DNA of 64,000 nucleotides from CAVTSA01 sp963790575. GTDB taxonomy: Bacteria > Chloroflexota > Dormibacteria > Dormibacterales > Dormibacteraceae. Position 1 is the first letter of the stretch. The number at the start of each line of letters is the position of its first letter. The position numbers and the translations under genes were made by a program. This document shows positions 1-8,317 of the stretch, piece after piece. The notes beneath the pieces are model-generated. The model saw nothing but the letters and a program-made list of their open reading frames with translations, was not told the DNA's origin and searched no databases. The stretch spans positions 62,001 through 126,000 of the forward strand of contig CAWBPD010000012.1 of the NCBI GenBank assembly GCA_963790575.1. Reading direction: 5' to 3'.

Positions 1-517
1 TATCGAGCAGCCGGGCAAGGTCGGGTCGCTCGTTGAAGAGCAGCATCGTGAGCGCCACGCCCAGCCCTCCGCCCCGAAGCGCGAGCACCAGGTTCTGGAC
101 GAAGGGATAGATGGCGGAGCCGGCGCCGTACGACTCGTTGATGGCTCGGAAGGGCGTGACGAGCGCGTCGCGCTCGACCACGACCACCACATGCACCGGC
201 ACCTGGTGCAGGTGCTCCGCGTAGTAGTTCCCTTCCGTCGTCCCGGGCCGCCGGCGCCCGGCAGCGTCGACGCCCTCGTCGCGGGCGTCGAACTGAGCAC
301 GCTCGAACAGAGGGCGCCATGTCCGCAGGTAGAGTTCCTGCAGCCGTGCGCGGCGCTCGGCATCGCGCACGACGACCACATTCCACCCCTGGCGGTTGCC
401 GCCGCTGGGCGCGAAACGAGCGCTCTCCAGCGCGCGGTACAGCACTTGGTCAGAGACCGGGTCGGCATTGAAACGGCGGACGGTGGCCGCTGTCCGCATG
501 GCCTCAGTGAGATCCAT
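1..517 (-). CDS. Nitroreductase family protein (3' end outside window)
   Basis: FMN-dependent nitroreductase-like oxidoreductase that would reduce nitro or quinone substrates with NAD(P)H in the cytosol. The N-terminus reads MDLTEAMRTAATVRRF, followed by the family's cofactor-binding stretch APSGGNRQGWNVVVV at about residues 34-48. A later helix, GAGSAIYPFVQNLVLALR, is typical of the fold. About 172 codons are visible and the gene runs off the left edge. It starts 5 bp after the VOC gene stop, so the two are almost certainly co-transcribed. The family assignment is firm; the substrate is unknown. Confidence 0.85.
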   Translation of the reverse strand, partial: MDLTEAMRTAATVRRFNADPVSDQVLYRALESARFAPSGGNRQGWNVVVVRDAERRARLQELYLRTWRPLFERAQFDARDEGVDAAGRRRPGTTEGNYYAEHLHQVPVHVVVVVERDALVTPFRAINESYGAGSAIYPFVQNLVLALRGGGLGVALTMLLFNERPDLARLLD

Positions 518-522
518 CGGAG

Positions 523-888
523 CTACCGTCCTTGAATCGTGGCCGCCTTGGTCAGCCCCACGACGTGCCCCTCGGGATCGCGGAACAGAGCGATGCTGGG
601 GCCGTTCGGAACCTCGAACGGTTCTACCACCCTGCCGCCGCCCAGCCGTTCGATCCTGGCCAGGGTCTGGTCCAGGTCCTCGACCTCGATGTAGACGGTC
701 ACCCGGCTGTCGCTGCCTTCCGGCGCGCTGCCGACCCCGCCGCTGATTCCCGCCTCCGGGTGGGGGTGGACCATCGCGTAGCTCGGCCCCGCGGGGACGA
801 CCTCCCAGCCGAACGCGTCGCGGTAGAACGCCTGAAGCGCCTGCGGGTCGGCGCCGACGATCTCGAAGTGCGTGACCGGATTGCCCAT
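523..888 (-). CDS. VOC (glyoxalase/bleomycin-resistance) family protein
   Basis: A 121-residue single-domain vicinal-oxygen-chelate protein. Visible features are THFEIVGADPQALQAFY at the N-terminus, a central VTVYIEVEDLDQTL strand-helix and the C-terminal strand ALFRDPEGHVVGL. The ATG at 888 is chosen because AGGAGA lies just upstream; longer frames would run into the promoter. It is first in a minus-strand operon with the nitroreductase and divergent from the HxlR regulator, which probably controls it. Substrate unknown; this family covers lyases, dioxygenases and binding proteins. Confidence 0.85.
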   Translation of the reverse strand: MGNPVTHFEIVGADPQALQAFYRDAFGWEVVPAGPSYAMVHPHPEAGISGGVGSAPEGSDSRVTVYIEVEDLDQTLARIERLGGGRVVEPFEVPNGPSIALFRDPEGHVVGLTKAATIQGR

Positions 889-925
889 CTCTTGTTCTCC
901 TCTAGAGCCCGTTGCCGACGACGGC

Positions 926-956
926 AGGGTAGAGCACTGACTTGAAAAAGTCAAGT
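926..956 (-). promoter_or_regulatory. Divergent promoter with palindromic operator
   Basis: On the minus strand, TTGACT (954-949), a 17-nt spacer and TACCCT (931-926) form a good sigma-70-type promoter for the VOC/nitroreductase operon. The palindrome ACTTGA-aaaag-TCAAGT (940-956) overlaps its -35 element. That is a natural binding site for the divergently encoded HxlR regulator, whose own start is about 43 bp away. The repeat is directly visible; its use as an operator is inferred. Confidence 0.6.
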
Positions 957-998
957 ATTAGCGTGAAATCCGCAAGCCGCCCCTGGTAGGCTGTGTGC

Positions 999-1652
999 AT
1001 GCGGTCCTACGGGCAGTTCTGCGCCCTGGCAAAAGCGTTGGACGCGGTCGGCGATCGCTGGTCCTTGCTCATCGTCCGCGAGCTGCTCCTGCTCGGCCCA
1101 TGCCGGTACACGGACCTGCTGCGCGGGTTGCCGGGCATCGCCACCAACCTGCTCGCTGATCGCTTGCGCGATCTGGAGGCGGCCGGGGTGGTGCGGCGTG
1201 AGGCGGCAGGCCCTCCGATCGCGACCTCCCTCGTCCACCTGACACCTCGCGGCGAGGCGCTGCGAGGGGTGATCCGCGAGCTCGGCCGCTGGGGGGCTCC
1301 GCTCTTGACGGGGAGCGAGGATGGCAAGGACGCCTTCCGCGGCTACTGGATCGCGCTGCCGCTCGAGCTGTACTACTACGACCAGACCCCTGACCGTCCG
1401 CCGGTGACGATCGAGGCGCGGTTCCCGGATGAAACGATGACCATCACCGTCGATGGCGCCGTCCGCGCCCAGCGCGGAAACGCCGCCCATCCCGACGTGG
1501 TGCTGAGTGGCGGCGCCGGCGAGATCGTCGGCGTCCTCAGTGGGCGGGTTCCGCTCGAGCAGGCGGTGGAACGAGGTCTCCGCTACGAGGGAGACCCGGC
1601 CGCCGCGCGCCGCGTGCGCTCACGTTCAGCGGACTCCACCGTGCACGGCTGA
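999..1652 (+). CDS. HxlR-family winged-helix transcriptional regulator
   Basis: A 217-residue regulator. The HxlR signature is at the N-terminus: CALAKALDAVGDRWSLLIVR, then YTDLLRGLPGIATNLLADRL (recognition region) and a wing around residue 75. The remaining ~110 residues form an SCP2-like extension seen in a longer HxlR subgroup. ATG 999 is preferred to GTG 993 because a TAGGCT -10 element (987-992) lies 6 nt upstream, giving a leaderless start. Divergent from the VOC/nitroreductase operon, it probably senses an electrophile or redox signal and regulates that operon. The signal is inferred. Confidence 0.88.
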   Translation: MRSYGQFCALAKALDAVGDRWSLLIVRELLLLGPCRYTDLLRGLPGIATNLLADRLRDLEAAGVVRREAAGPPIATSLVHLTPRGEALRGVIRELGRWGAPLLTGSEDGKDAFRGYWIALPLELYYYDQTPDRPPVTIEARFPDETMTITVDGAVRAQRGNAAHPDVVLSGGAGEIVGVLSGRVPLEQAVERGLRYEGDPAAARRVRSRSADSTVHG

Positions 1653-1723
1653 ACCACCGAAGCGACAAGGCAACGCAGGTTGCCGCGCGCGGCAGGGTTC
1701 CCCGCGGGCGCCGGTGCAGTGAA

Positions 1724-2383
1724 TCAGGAGTCGATCGCGGCCACCCGACAAAGGTCCGGCCAGAAGGCCCGGGCCACATCCGGCGGCCCAACGTGGTCAT
1801 GCGTCAGTCGTCTCAGGTCTCCGCGTTCCACCACGCGCTGCGCGAGAGCCAGTCGGGCGGGAGCGAAGCGCTCGTGGGCGTCGAGCGGACCTGGCCCCTG
1901 CTCCAGGATCGCGGCCACCGGGAGTAGGTACCCGAGGACGCCGTAGGGTCCCCCCAGGTGTTCCCGTTGCGGGAGCGAGCGCGCGGTCACCGGGTGCTCG
2001 CGAAGCGCCTCATGCAACCCGTGCCACCAGGGATCGTGGGCGGCAAAGACCACTCTCGGGATGTGGTAGGTCCCGGTGATCGTCGCCGAGCACATGAAGC
2101 ACGGTTCGAGAGTGGTGTAAAGCGTGTACCGGCTGGAGTCGCCCGCCGGCAGGCTTGCGAGGGCGTTCATCTCCGCGTGCGCCATGGGGATCCCGGCGAG
2201 AGGACCTGGGCCGTCGGGTGGGCCCATCAACCGGTTTTGACCTACGGCGACGATAGCGCCTTCAGCGTTGGTGATCGCCGCACCGACGCCGAGCGATCCG
2301 GATCGCCACGACGCCCAGGCGGCTTCGAACGCCTCCTGCCAAGGCCGGGGAAGGGACGACCAGACGGCGTACGGGTCATCCAC
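1724..2383 (-). CDS. Cytidine/deoxycytidylate deaminase-like zinc protein
   Basis: A 219-residue protein of the CDA/dCMP deaminase superfamily. The zinc site is intact: HAEMNAL at about residue 68 (His ligand plus catalytic Glu) and PCFMC at about 93 (two Cys ligands). The preceding GAAITNAEGAIVAVGQN strand pair fits the core. The C-terminal ~100 residues are an extension without recognisable domain. It probably deaminates a nucleoside, nucleobase or related guanidino substrate. It is convergent with the HxlR gene and stands alone. Confidence 0.85.
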   Translation of the reverse strand: MDDPYAVWSSLPRPWQEAFEAAWASWRSGSLGVGAAITNAEGAIVAVGQNRLMGPPDGPGPLAGIPMAHAEMNALASLPAGDSSRYTLYTTLEPCFMCSATITGTYHIPRVVFAAHDPWWHGLHEALREHPVTARSLPQREHLGGPYGVLGYLLPVAAILEQGPGPLDAHERFAPARLALAQRVVERGDLRRLTHDHVGPPDVARAFWPDLCRVAAIDS

Positions 2384-2475
2384 GAGCGCCGCTCCCGTCT
2401 ACCTGCGCCGCGTTCCTCGCGGTGAAGATCGACCCTGCCGGCGCGTCGGTGAATGGAGGCCGATGCACGCGCCTC

Positions 2476-2847
2476 TCACGAACTGGGGGAGGCCCTCTCG
2501 TTCCAAAACGTGAAGTGGACCTTGAGGCGCTGCAGTTCCATGCTGAGCAGGTTCCTGTCGTGCGCGAGTTCCTTGGCCACCGGCGAATGGGCCGATCGTT
2601 GGATCCTCTCCTCGATTTCATCGACAAGCTGGCTCTTGAACTCGACCAACTCCCGGTACACGGACATCCAATGGTGGGCATCCGCCGGGTCGTCGCTGGT
2701 CGGGTCCTCTCCGGGCTGCAGCTGGCCAATCCTGTGGTTTGGGCCTTCCGCCTCCGCTTGGCGCCGGACCAGGTCCTCGCTTTGTCGGAGCAGTTCTTCA
2801 GGATCCAATTGCGCCCCCTCCAAAGGGCTGGAAAGTACCGCTATCAC
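2476..2847 (-). CDS. Small acidic protein, paralogue of the gene at 28558-28794
   Basis: A 123-residue protein with no family I can name. The C-terminal ~75 residues align by eye with a second gene in this window. Both read GED, then DD.AD..HW..VY.EL, a run of leucine-spaced helices, and end in H.T.W..R. The region looks all-helical, with possible coiled coil over about residues 60-115. The start is uncertain because the frame opens at GTG 2847 without a strong ribosome site. Function unknown. Confidence 0.55.
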   Translation of the reverse strand: MIAVLSSPLEGAQLDPEELLRQSEDLVRRQAEAEGPNHRIGQLQPGEDPTSDDPADAHHWMSVYRELVEFKSQLVDEIEERIQRSAHSPVAKELAHDRNLLSMELQRLKVHFTFWNERASPSS

Positions 2848-2997
2848 CTCGTGACGGGTGTCGCCTGGGTGGACAGGTTGACCAAGGCTACGCCGCCGCC
2901 TTCAAAGTGCAGGGGGGTCCGATGCTCGCTGTGCGGGGTGATCTTTCTTCCGCTTAATACCCGCGTCGTCAGAGGCAGCACCCGGAAACCGGCTGCC

Positions 2998-3584
2998 ATG
3001 GTCCGGATTGCCTCCTCCCGTAAGGTGCGGGACAGCGACGACATGTTGGGAGCTGGTGCCGACCGGAAGTTTCGGAGGAGCCACGCGCCAGTACAGGTGT
3101 TCCTGGTCGCACTGGTGGTGGTGGGCACGCTTGCGGCCTGCGGCGGACCTGTCGCAGCGGGTCATCCCTCGTCGAAACCCCCCTCCCCGGCACCCACAGG
3201 GGGCGTCGCCGTCACCGCTCCGTCCAGCCCCACTGCCACGGCCGCCCCAAATGCTTCGCCAACGCCGACCCCGATCGTGTCGGTCGCCGGCGGGGTGGCG
3301 GCTCAGCGGATCGCTCTCGAGTTCTGCCAGGCGTACTACGCCGGCAACAAGTCGGTTCGGTACTACCTGACGCCGGCCGCCGCGGCGACCTGGAATCCGC
3401 CACTTCCCGACCCGGGCGCCACCATATCTGCCCCCCACCCGCCTTTGACGGCACGGCAGCAGATGGCTCCCTTGCCTTCACCCTTCAGCCCATGATCAAC
3501 GGCAAGCCCGGCCCGGAGAACGAGGTGTTCATGGCGCAGCAGCCGAACGGCAGCTGGCTGGTCGAACGAGTCACTCCGTTATAG
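2998..3584 (+). pseudogene. Secreted lipoprotein gene with a frame break near 3431-3436
   Basis: The N-terminal part has a basic leader, a hydrophobic segment (VQVFLVALVVVGTLAACGG) with lipobox LAAC, then a Pro/Ser/Thr/Ala-rich linker and the start of a globular domain (ALEFCQAYYAGNKSVRYYL). The frame closes early at 3495. From about 3437 a different frame reads AFDGTAADGSLAFTLQPM and continues in good codon use to a stop at 3584. A run of six C (3431-3436) sits at the junction, so one base appears to be missing there. It is either a recent null allele or a sequencing error. Ligand unknown. Confidence 0.6.
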
Positions 3585-3598
3585 AAGAGGCTGCTCCA

Positions 3599-4366
3599 GT
3601 GGCTGATACCTCTCGCCCGCGGAGCTGGGAGCCGGTTGTGCGGCGGTCAAGGCGCGATGATGGCCGCGTGGATCTCCCCTTCTGGCTCCTCAGGCGGCCG
3701 CCCATGCCGACCGATCTGGCGACGAGGGCCGCGTTCGACAGCCTCCTCGCTCGTGCAATTGCAGAGGGTTCCGGACAGCCGATCGGCTACACCCTGGTCG
3801 CGCCGAAGTGGCAGTTCCTCACGCACGTCGCCGAGCGGCGCGGCCTCGTCTTACACGGGTCCGGCAACCCACACATCGAGCGGCTGGAGCCGCGGCAGTC
3901 GGACGACGTCGACCGGTTCGGGAACCAAGCCGCCGTCTATGGCGCCTCGGAGGGGATCTGGCCCATGTTCTTCGCGATCCTCGACCGCGAGCGATTCCCG
4001 ACCGGTCTACTCGTCAACGGCTGTACGTACGTTGCTGGTGAGCCCGATCCCTTCTATTTCTTCTCTATCAGCCGGGCCGCTCTCGACCAGCGGCCGTGGC
4101 GCCAAGGCACTGTCTACCTGCTGCCCGCGGCCGGCTTCGAGCGCCAACCGCCCATGAGCCTCGGAGATGTGCGCATCTCCACCGGCCAGGTCGCCTCGCA
4201 CCGCACCGTGGTGCCGCTTGCGAAGTTGGTCGTGGGCCCGACGGATTTCCCATTCTTGGAGAAGGTTCGTGGCCACGACGACGTGGTGACGATCGCCCGA
4301 GCCCGCGCCAATCCGGACGGCTTCCCCTGGCTCGATCCCGACGAGGCGACGCGTGAAGGGTCATGA
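3599..4366 (+). CDS. Conserved hypothetical protein
   Basis: A 255-residue soluble protein starting at GTG 3599, 14 bp after the lipoprotein frame. It contains LVLHGSGNPHIERLEPRQSD (about residues 82-101) followed by DRFGNQAAVYGASEGIWPMF. I recall these blocks as a conserved signature in uncharacterised actinobacterial proteins, though I cannot name the family. The sequence looks mixed alpha/beta with no signal peptide or membrane segment. Function unknown. Confidence 0.75.
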   Translation: MADTSRPRSWEPVVRRSRRDDGRVDLPFWLLRRPPMPTDLATRAAFDSLLARAIAEGSGQPIGYTLVAPKWQFLTHVAERRGLVLHGSGNPHIERLEPRQSDDVDRFGNQAAVYGASEGIWPMFFAILDRERFPTGLLVNGCTYVAGEPDPFYFFSISRAALDQRPWRQGTVYLLPAAGFERQPPMSLGDVRISTGQVASHRTVVPLAKLVVGPTDFPFLEKVRGHDDVVTIARARANPDGFPWLDPDEATREGS

Positions 4367-4718
4367 CGGCCGGGCGGCAGGCGTCGATGGATATGGAGGT
4401 ATCGGAGGTGCCCGGCTGGGCGTCCAGGGGACGACCGCCAAACGGTGACCCGCAGTGTGAGACGAGACCCTCCGCCGCCACCGTGAAGAAGTCGGGGCCC
4501 GCCTTGCCATACGTCGATGCGGTCCGGGCCATCACGTCGGTGAGCTGGCGACTCCCGTCATGCATCGGTGTCCGCTCCTCATTCCAACTCGTTCCGTCAG
4601 CAAAGAAATGGAACGCCGCGGATCTGAACTCGAGCCCGGGGGAGGCGGTGGTCGCTTCCAGACCGCGACGTCGGGGTTCGCCGTCCCCGGCGCGGCGCTG
4701 ACTTGCTGACGAGCGTTC

Positions 4719-4767
4719 TTGACGTCTTCAACCCGGTACGCGATACTTAGGCATGTGCCTAAGTATC
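4719..4767 (+). promoter_or_regulatory. arsR-type promoter with perfect 26-bp operator
   Basis: TTGACG (4719-4724), a 17-nt spacer and GATACT (4742-4747) form the promoter. The GTG start codon at 4755 lies 7 nt beyond the -10, implying a leaderless transcript. A perfect inverted repeat with 12-bp arms and a 2-bp centre (GATACTTAGGCA at 4742-4753; its complement at 4756-4767) covers the -10, the transcription start and the first codons. This is exactly where an autorepressing ArsR dimer would sit. Confidence 0.75.
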
Positions 4768-5114
4768 CGCCCGGGATCGACGACGATGCCGAGCTCGACC
4801 GGATCTTCCGCGCACTGGCGGACGGCACTCGCCGGGCGATGATCGCCCGGCTGGTCCACGGGCCGGCCTCGGTGAGCCAGCTGGCCGAACCGTTCGGCGT
4901 GGCGCTGCCCACCGTCGTCCAGCACCTCCGGGTGCTCGAGGAGGCGCGAATCATGTCGTCCGAGAAGATCGGTCGGGTGCGCACGTACCAACTCGTGCCC
5001 GACGCGCTGGTTCCGGCCAACGCCTGGATCGTGGCCCACCGCCGGCCGCAGGAACGCCGGCTCGACCGCCTGGGCGACTACCTCACCAACCATCACCCGA
5101 CACAGGAGGACTAG
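4755..5114 (+). CDS. ArsR-family transcriptional repressor
   Basis: A 119-residue winged-helix regulator: LDRIFRALADGTRRAMIARL, then SVSQLAEPFGVALPTVVQHL as the recognition helix-turn-helix, then a wing. No metal-binding cysteine motif is visible, so it belongs to the non-metal ArsR subgroup that accompanies SRPBCC proteins. GTG 4755 is taken as start because it is the leaderless position behind the promoter and lies inside the operator. The stop is 1 bp before the SRPBCC start codon, so the two are co-transcribed. Confidence 0.9.
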   Translation: MPKYPPGIDDDAELDRIFRALADGTRRAMIARLVHGPASVSQLAEPFGVALPTVVQHLRVLEEARIMSSEKIGRVRTYQLVPDALVPANAWIVAHRRPQERRLDRLGDYLTNHHPTQED

Positions 5115-5115
5115 C

Positions 5116-5607
5116 ATGACCCGCCGCACCCAGACCCACGCCACGTTCGTGCTCGAACGCGAGTACCCGGTTCCGGTCGACCGCGTGTGGAGCGCCTTCG
5201 CCGACCCCGAGATCAAGCGCAAGTGGTTCGGCAGCGACGACTTCGTCTACGTCGAGCGCAACGACGACTTCCGGGTCGGCGGTGCGGCGATCGACGACGG
5301 GCATCACGGCGAGGGCGGCCCGCTGTCGCAGTTCCACGCCACGTATACCGACATCAGCCCCAACGAGCGGATCGTCTACACGTACGACATGTGGCTCGAC
5401 GGGGTGCACGCCTCGACCTCGATCACCACGATCGTCTTCGAGCCCACCGACGACGCCGAAAGCCTCGGGACCCAGCTCACGTTCACCGAGCAGGGGGTCC
5501 ACCTCGACGGTGTGCACGGTTCCGGGCCGGATGCCGCGGCCGGTCGTGAGTCCGGCACCGCCGGCCTGCTGGACGCGCTCGGGAAGCTGCTCGCCGCCGC
5601 CGGCTGA
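5116..5607 (+). CDS. SRPBCC (AHSA1/START-like) domain protein
   Basis: A 163-residue ligand-binding fold of the AHSA1 type. The N-terminal FVLEREYPVPVDRVWSAFAD and the KRKWFGSDD block are characteristic, and the C-terminal helix GTAGLLDALGKLLAAAG closes the pocket. A clear ribosome site (CAGGAGG) overlaps the end of arsR. ArsR-SRPBCC pairs are common in Actinomycetota, where the repressor controls the partner, but ligand and function are rarely known. Confidence 0.88.
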   Translation: MTRRTQTHATFVLEREYPVPVDRVWSAFADPEIKRKWFGSDDFVYVERNDDFRVGGAAIDDGHHGEGGPLSQFHATYTDISPNERIVYTYDMWLDGVHASTSITTIVFEPTDDAESLGTQLTFTEQGVHLDGVHGSGPDAAAGRESGTAGLLDALGKLLAAAG

Positions 5608-5643
5608 GCCCGTCCGCGGGGCCGGGTTCACGACCAGCGGTCG

Positions 5644-5745
5644 ATGAGCGACCTGGCCCCAGGCGGCCAGCAGGTCCTAGCCAACCTGGCTGCCTACGTC
5701 ACCCAGATTGCCTACGTCAACGAGATGGTTCGGAAGGGGAGTTGA
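5644..5745 (+). CDS. Possible 33-residue small protein
   Basis: An ATG-initiated frame encoding a short amphipathic peptide (core LANLAAYVTQIAYVNEMV). It ends 6 bp before the RibD-type reductase start and could be translationally coupled to it. It could equally be the surviving tail of a lost gene. No clear ribosome site precedes it. Low confidence. Confidence 0.25.
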   Translation: MSDLAPGGQQVLANLAAYVTQIAYVNEMVRKGS

Positions 5746-5751
5746 AGACTG

Positions 5752-6420
5752 ATGGCCGGAAAGGTGTTGTTCGGCGTGACGATGTCGCTGGACGGGTTCA
5801 TCGCGCCCGAGGCCGTACCCGTTGAGGACCTCTTCGGGCCGGAGAAGAAGGACGACGACCCGAGGGTCAAGCGCTGGATGGCGCAATGGATGGAACTGCA
5901 GCAGGCGGTCTTCCAGCAGCGGTTCTTCCGGGAGAACCTGAAGCTCGGCAAGGGCGGCGAGGAGGGCCGCGACAACGACCTCTCGCGGCAGACCCACGAA
6001 CGCACCGGAGCGAGCGTGATGGGCAAGCGCATGTTCGACGCCGGCGAGCTGTCATGGCCGGAGGAGGCGCCGTTCCACACGCCGGTCTTCGTAGTGACGC
6101 ACGAGAAGCGTGACCCCTGGGAGCGGCCGGGCGGGACCACCTTCCACTTCGTCAACGACGGCATCGAGCATGCCCTCGACCGGGCCCGCGAGGCCGCCGG
6201 GGACCGCGACGTCCGCATCGCCGGCGGGGGCGCGACGATCCTGGAGTACCTGAACGCCGGCCTGATCGACGAGTTCACGATCACGATCTCGCCCGTCCTG
6301 TTCGGCTCCGGAATCCGCCTGTTCGAGGGCGTGGACGCGAGCCGCGTGGCCCTGGAGCCGGTCCGCTCGGAGCCGTCCCCGAGGGTGACGCATCTGACCT
6401 ACGCCGTCCGGGAGCGGTAG
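5752..6420 (+). CDS. Dihydrofolate reductase-like (RibD C-terminal domain) protein
   Basis: A 222-residue NADPH-dependent reductase of the RibD-C/DHFR-like family. The signature start KVLFGVTMSLDGFIAP is followed by a longer than usual insert, then GASVMGKRMFDAGELSWPEE and the cofactor region VRIAGGGATILEYLNAGLID. The C-terminal strand block ITISPVLFGSGIRLFEG is typical. It follows the ArsR/SRPBCC pair on the same strand and may be regulated with it. Stand-alone members are not proven riboflavin enzymes. Confidence 0.88.
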   Translation: MAGKVLFGVTMSLDGFIAPEAVPVEDLFGPEKKDDDPRVKRWMAQWMELQQAVFQQRFFRENLKLGKGGEEGRDNDLSRQTHERTGASVMGKRMFDAGELSWPEEAPFHTPVFVVTHEKRDPWERPGGTTFHFVNDGIEHALDRAREAAGDRDVRIAGGGATILEYLNAGLIDEFTITISPVLFGSGIRLFEGVDASRVALEPVRSEPSPRVTHLTYAVRER

Positions 6421-6558
6421 GCGCACGACGGACGACACCCGGCGGTCGCGAACGAACACGTGGACCCGGTGGCATCGGGACGCTCGGTACCCAGGTGGTC
6501 GGATGACAGCGCAGCCGTGCCTGGATGAGGCCTTGAAAGAGGCGTTTAACCAGTCTGT

Positions 6559-6583
6559 CCTGCGTCCGAGGGCCGGACGCAGG
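6559..6583. terminator. GC-rich hairpin downstream of the RibD-type gene
   Basis: Perfect 10-bp arms CCTGCGTCCG / CGGACGCAGG with a 5-nt loop. It lies between the reductase gene and the IS left end. No T-tract follows, so it is an intrinsic-terminator-like hairpin of the type common in high-GC genomes. Confidence 0.45.
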
Positions 6584-6613
6584 AACTAGCTCATCAGTGG
6601 AGCAACGTCCTCG

Positions 6614-8311
6614 TTAACCCAGATTTTTCATGAAGGTTTCCGGAGGGTGCGCAGTCAAGGACGGAGAGGGCTGAGGTTGACATTCGCGCCCGACTGATGG
6701 GTTCGTCGCGTTGGGTTCGTGGCTTTCGCCAGGGTCGAGAGTCCGGAGCGGATGCCGGCGGGGGCCCGGACATGGGCGCGCGCGAGCTCGAGAGGCGTGC
6801 CGACCTCGCCCCCTGCGGTGATCGGTCGAGGCGGCCGGGTGGTGGTGGGCCGGGATCAGGTCTCCGGGATCTGTCGGATGCGGGTGAAGGCGGTGGCCAG
6901 CAACTCGCTCCAGCGCCAGTTGGACTGCAGGCGCAGGAGGAGGCGGCGGCCGCCATGGACCAGGCGCCCTGCGGTGTGCAGGAGACGGTAGCGCAGCGTG
7001 CCCGGCTCCCAGAGCCGCGCCAGGCCGCTGAGAGCGATGCGGCGGAAGTGGCAGAGCAGGTCATGAGCGGCGAGAACCAGTTCCAGCCAGATCTGGTTGG
7101 GTAGGAAATCACGGAAGGGAAAGGCGCGGAGTCCGGTCTCCTTGGCACAGCGGATCTGGTCCTCGCAGCGGGCGCGGGCACGATGGCGCGCCTCCAGAAG
7201 GGCGAGGTCAGCGTCCTCCTGGTCGGTGATGAAGACCTGGAAGCGCCAGCCCTCGTGGTCGGTGAAGGAGAGCTGGGCACCGGGGTGGGGACGCTCACGG
7301 CGGCAGATGGCGCGGGTGCCTGAGGGCCAGGCGGAGAGATCGAGGTCGACGAGCTCGCAGACGTCCGCCCCCTCGCGCTCCTCGGCGTCCTGGCGGATGG
7401 CCGGGGTCCAGCTCTCCTCGGGAACACAGAGGATGGCCTCCCTGACCTCCTCGCGGAGATCGAAGCCGACCGAGAACTTGGTGTGCTCGCGAGCGCGCAC
7501 GCCTTCCAGGAATTTGTGGGTGGCGCCGGCGCTGTCGCAGCGCACCAGCAGGGGGGCGTCGCGCACCCACTCCGGGAGCTGCCGGCAGGCCAGCTCGAAG
7601 ACCTCGAGGTGATCGGTGACGGTGTTGGAGCCGGCGCTGCCCGGGCGCAGGACGGCGGCCATCGCCTCGCCGGTGGCCTCCAGGAAGCCAGTCAAAGGAT
7701 GGTAGCCGAAGCCGTGCTTGTAGTTGCCCGAGGCCTGCTCCTTTTCGGAATGCGCGGTGACCAGGGTAGCGTCGATGTCGAGGACCAGCAGCTCGGGTGT
7801 GCCGGCGCTTTGCCAGGCCCGCTGGCGGAGATGCCGTCGCGCCTCGCGCAACCGGTCCAGGTCGGCCGCTTGCAGGCGCTCGATGACGCGCCAGGCGGTC
7901 GGAGTGGAGGCGACGTGGCCGAAGAGATCGGGCTGATCGCGAAGTGCGGAGAGGTCGCTCAGGCAGTCACCGCCGTCGGCGATGCTGACGACGAGATCAG
8001 TGAGCACGGCGCCGGGATGGTGGACGGCGCGAGGCGCATGTCGTGGGTCGAGGCCGTCGCAGAGAGCCTGGGTGTAGCCGAGTCGATCGGCAAGCTCGCG
8101 GAGTGCGGCGGCGCCGGCGTGATTGACGAGGCCGCGGCCGTCGGTGCTGACTGCGAAGGAAGGGCGACGAGTGCTGCTACGCTTCACCTGGAAGGTGCCT
8201 CCTCGGCTGGACGAATGGGTCTTGGACAACCGCATTCTCCCAGTTCGGGCTGGCACCTTTCGTTCCCCTACGCCGCCCTTCTCAACGCCCCACATGAAAT
8301 ATCTGGGTTAA
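6614..8311 (-). mobile_element. IS1380-family insertion sequence, apparently complete
   Basis: About 1.69 kb between imperfect terminal inverted repeats: CCCAGATTTTTCATG at 6618-6632 and the matching CATGAAATATCTGGG at 8293-8307. Each end is flanked by TTAA (6614-6617 and 8308-8311), consistent with a 4-bp TTAA target duplication. One intact transposase gene fills most of it, with about 240 bp non-coding at the left end. It sits 6 bp beyond the cupin stop codon, so it damaged no visible gene. A truncated relative lies at 21586-21839. Confidence 0.85.
6856..8187 (-). CDS. IS1380-family transposase
   Basis: A 443-residue DDE transposase when started at GTG 8187, where GGAGG precedes the start. 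A longer frame would begin inside the terminal repeat. The catalytic blocks LVLDIDATLVTAHS and LLVRCDSAGATHKF supply two acidic residues. The late block LPNQIWLELVLAAHDLL is the usual C-terminal IS1380 region carrying the Glu. Length and order match the family, and no frame break is visible, so the element may be active. Confidence 0.92.
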   Translation of the reverse strand: MKRSSTRRPSFAVSTDGRGLVNHAGAAALRELADRLGYTQALCDGLDPRHAPRAVHHPGAVLTDLVVSIADGGDCLSDLSALRDQPDLFGHVASTPTAWRVIERLQAADLDRLREARRHLRQRAWQSAGTPELLVLDIDATLVTAHSEKEQASGNYKHGFGYHPLTGFLEATGEAMAAVLRPGSAGSNTVTDHLEVFELACRQLPEWVRDAPLLVRCDSAGATHKFLEGVRAREHTKFSVGFDLREEVREAILCVPEESWTPAIRQDAEEREGADVCELVDLDLSAWPSGTRAICRRERPHPGAQLSFTDHEGWRFQVFITDQEDADLALLEARHRARARCEDQIRCAKETGLRAFPFRDFLPNQIWLELVLAAHDLLCHFRRIALSGLARLWEPGTLRYRLLHTAGRLVHGGRRLLLRLQSNWRWSELLATAFTRIRQIPET

Positions 8312-8317
8312 GCGCGT

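Noticed and set aside
4068..4700. Minus-strand frame with protein-like stretches (e.g. FHFFADGTSWNEERTPMHDG)
   Set aside because: It lacks a convincing start, overlaps the 3' end of a better-supported plus-strand gene, and I recognise no family. It could be a relic; the 350-bp gap at 4367-4718 otherwise shows nothing else.
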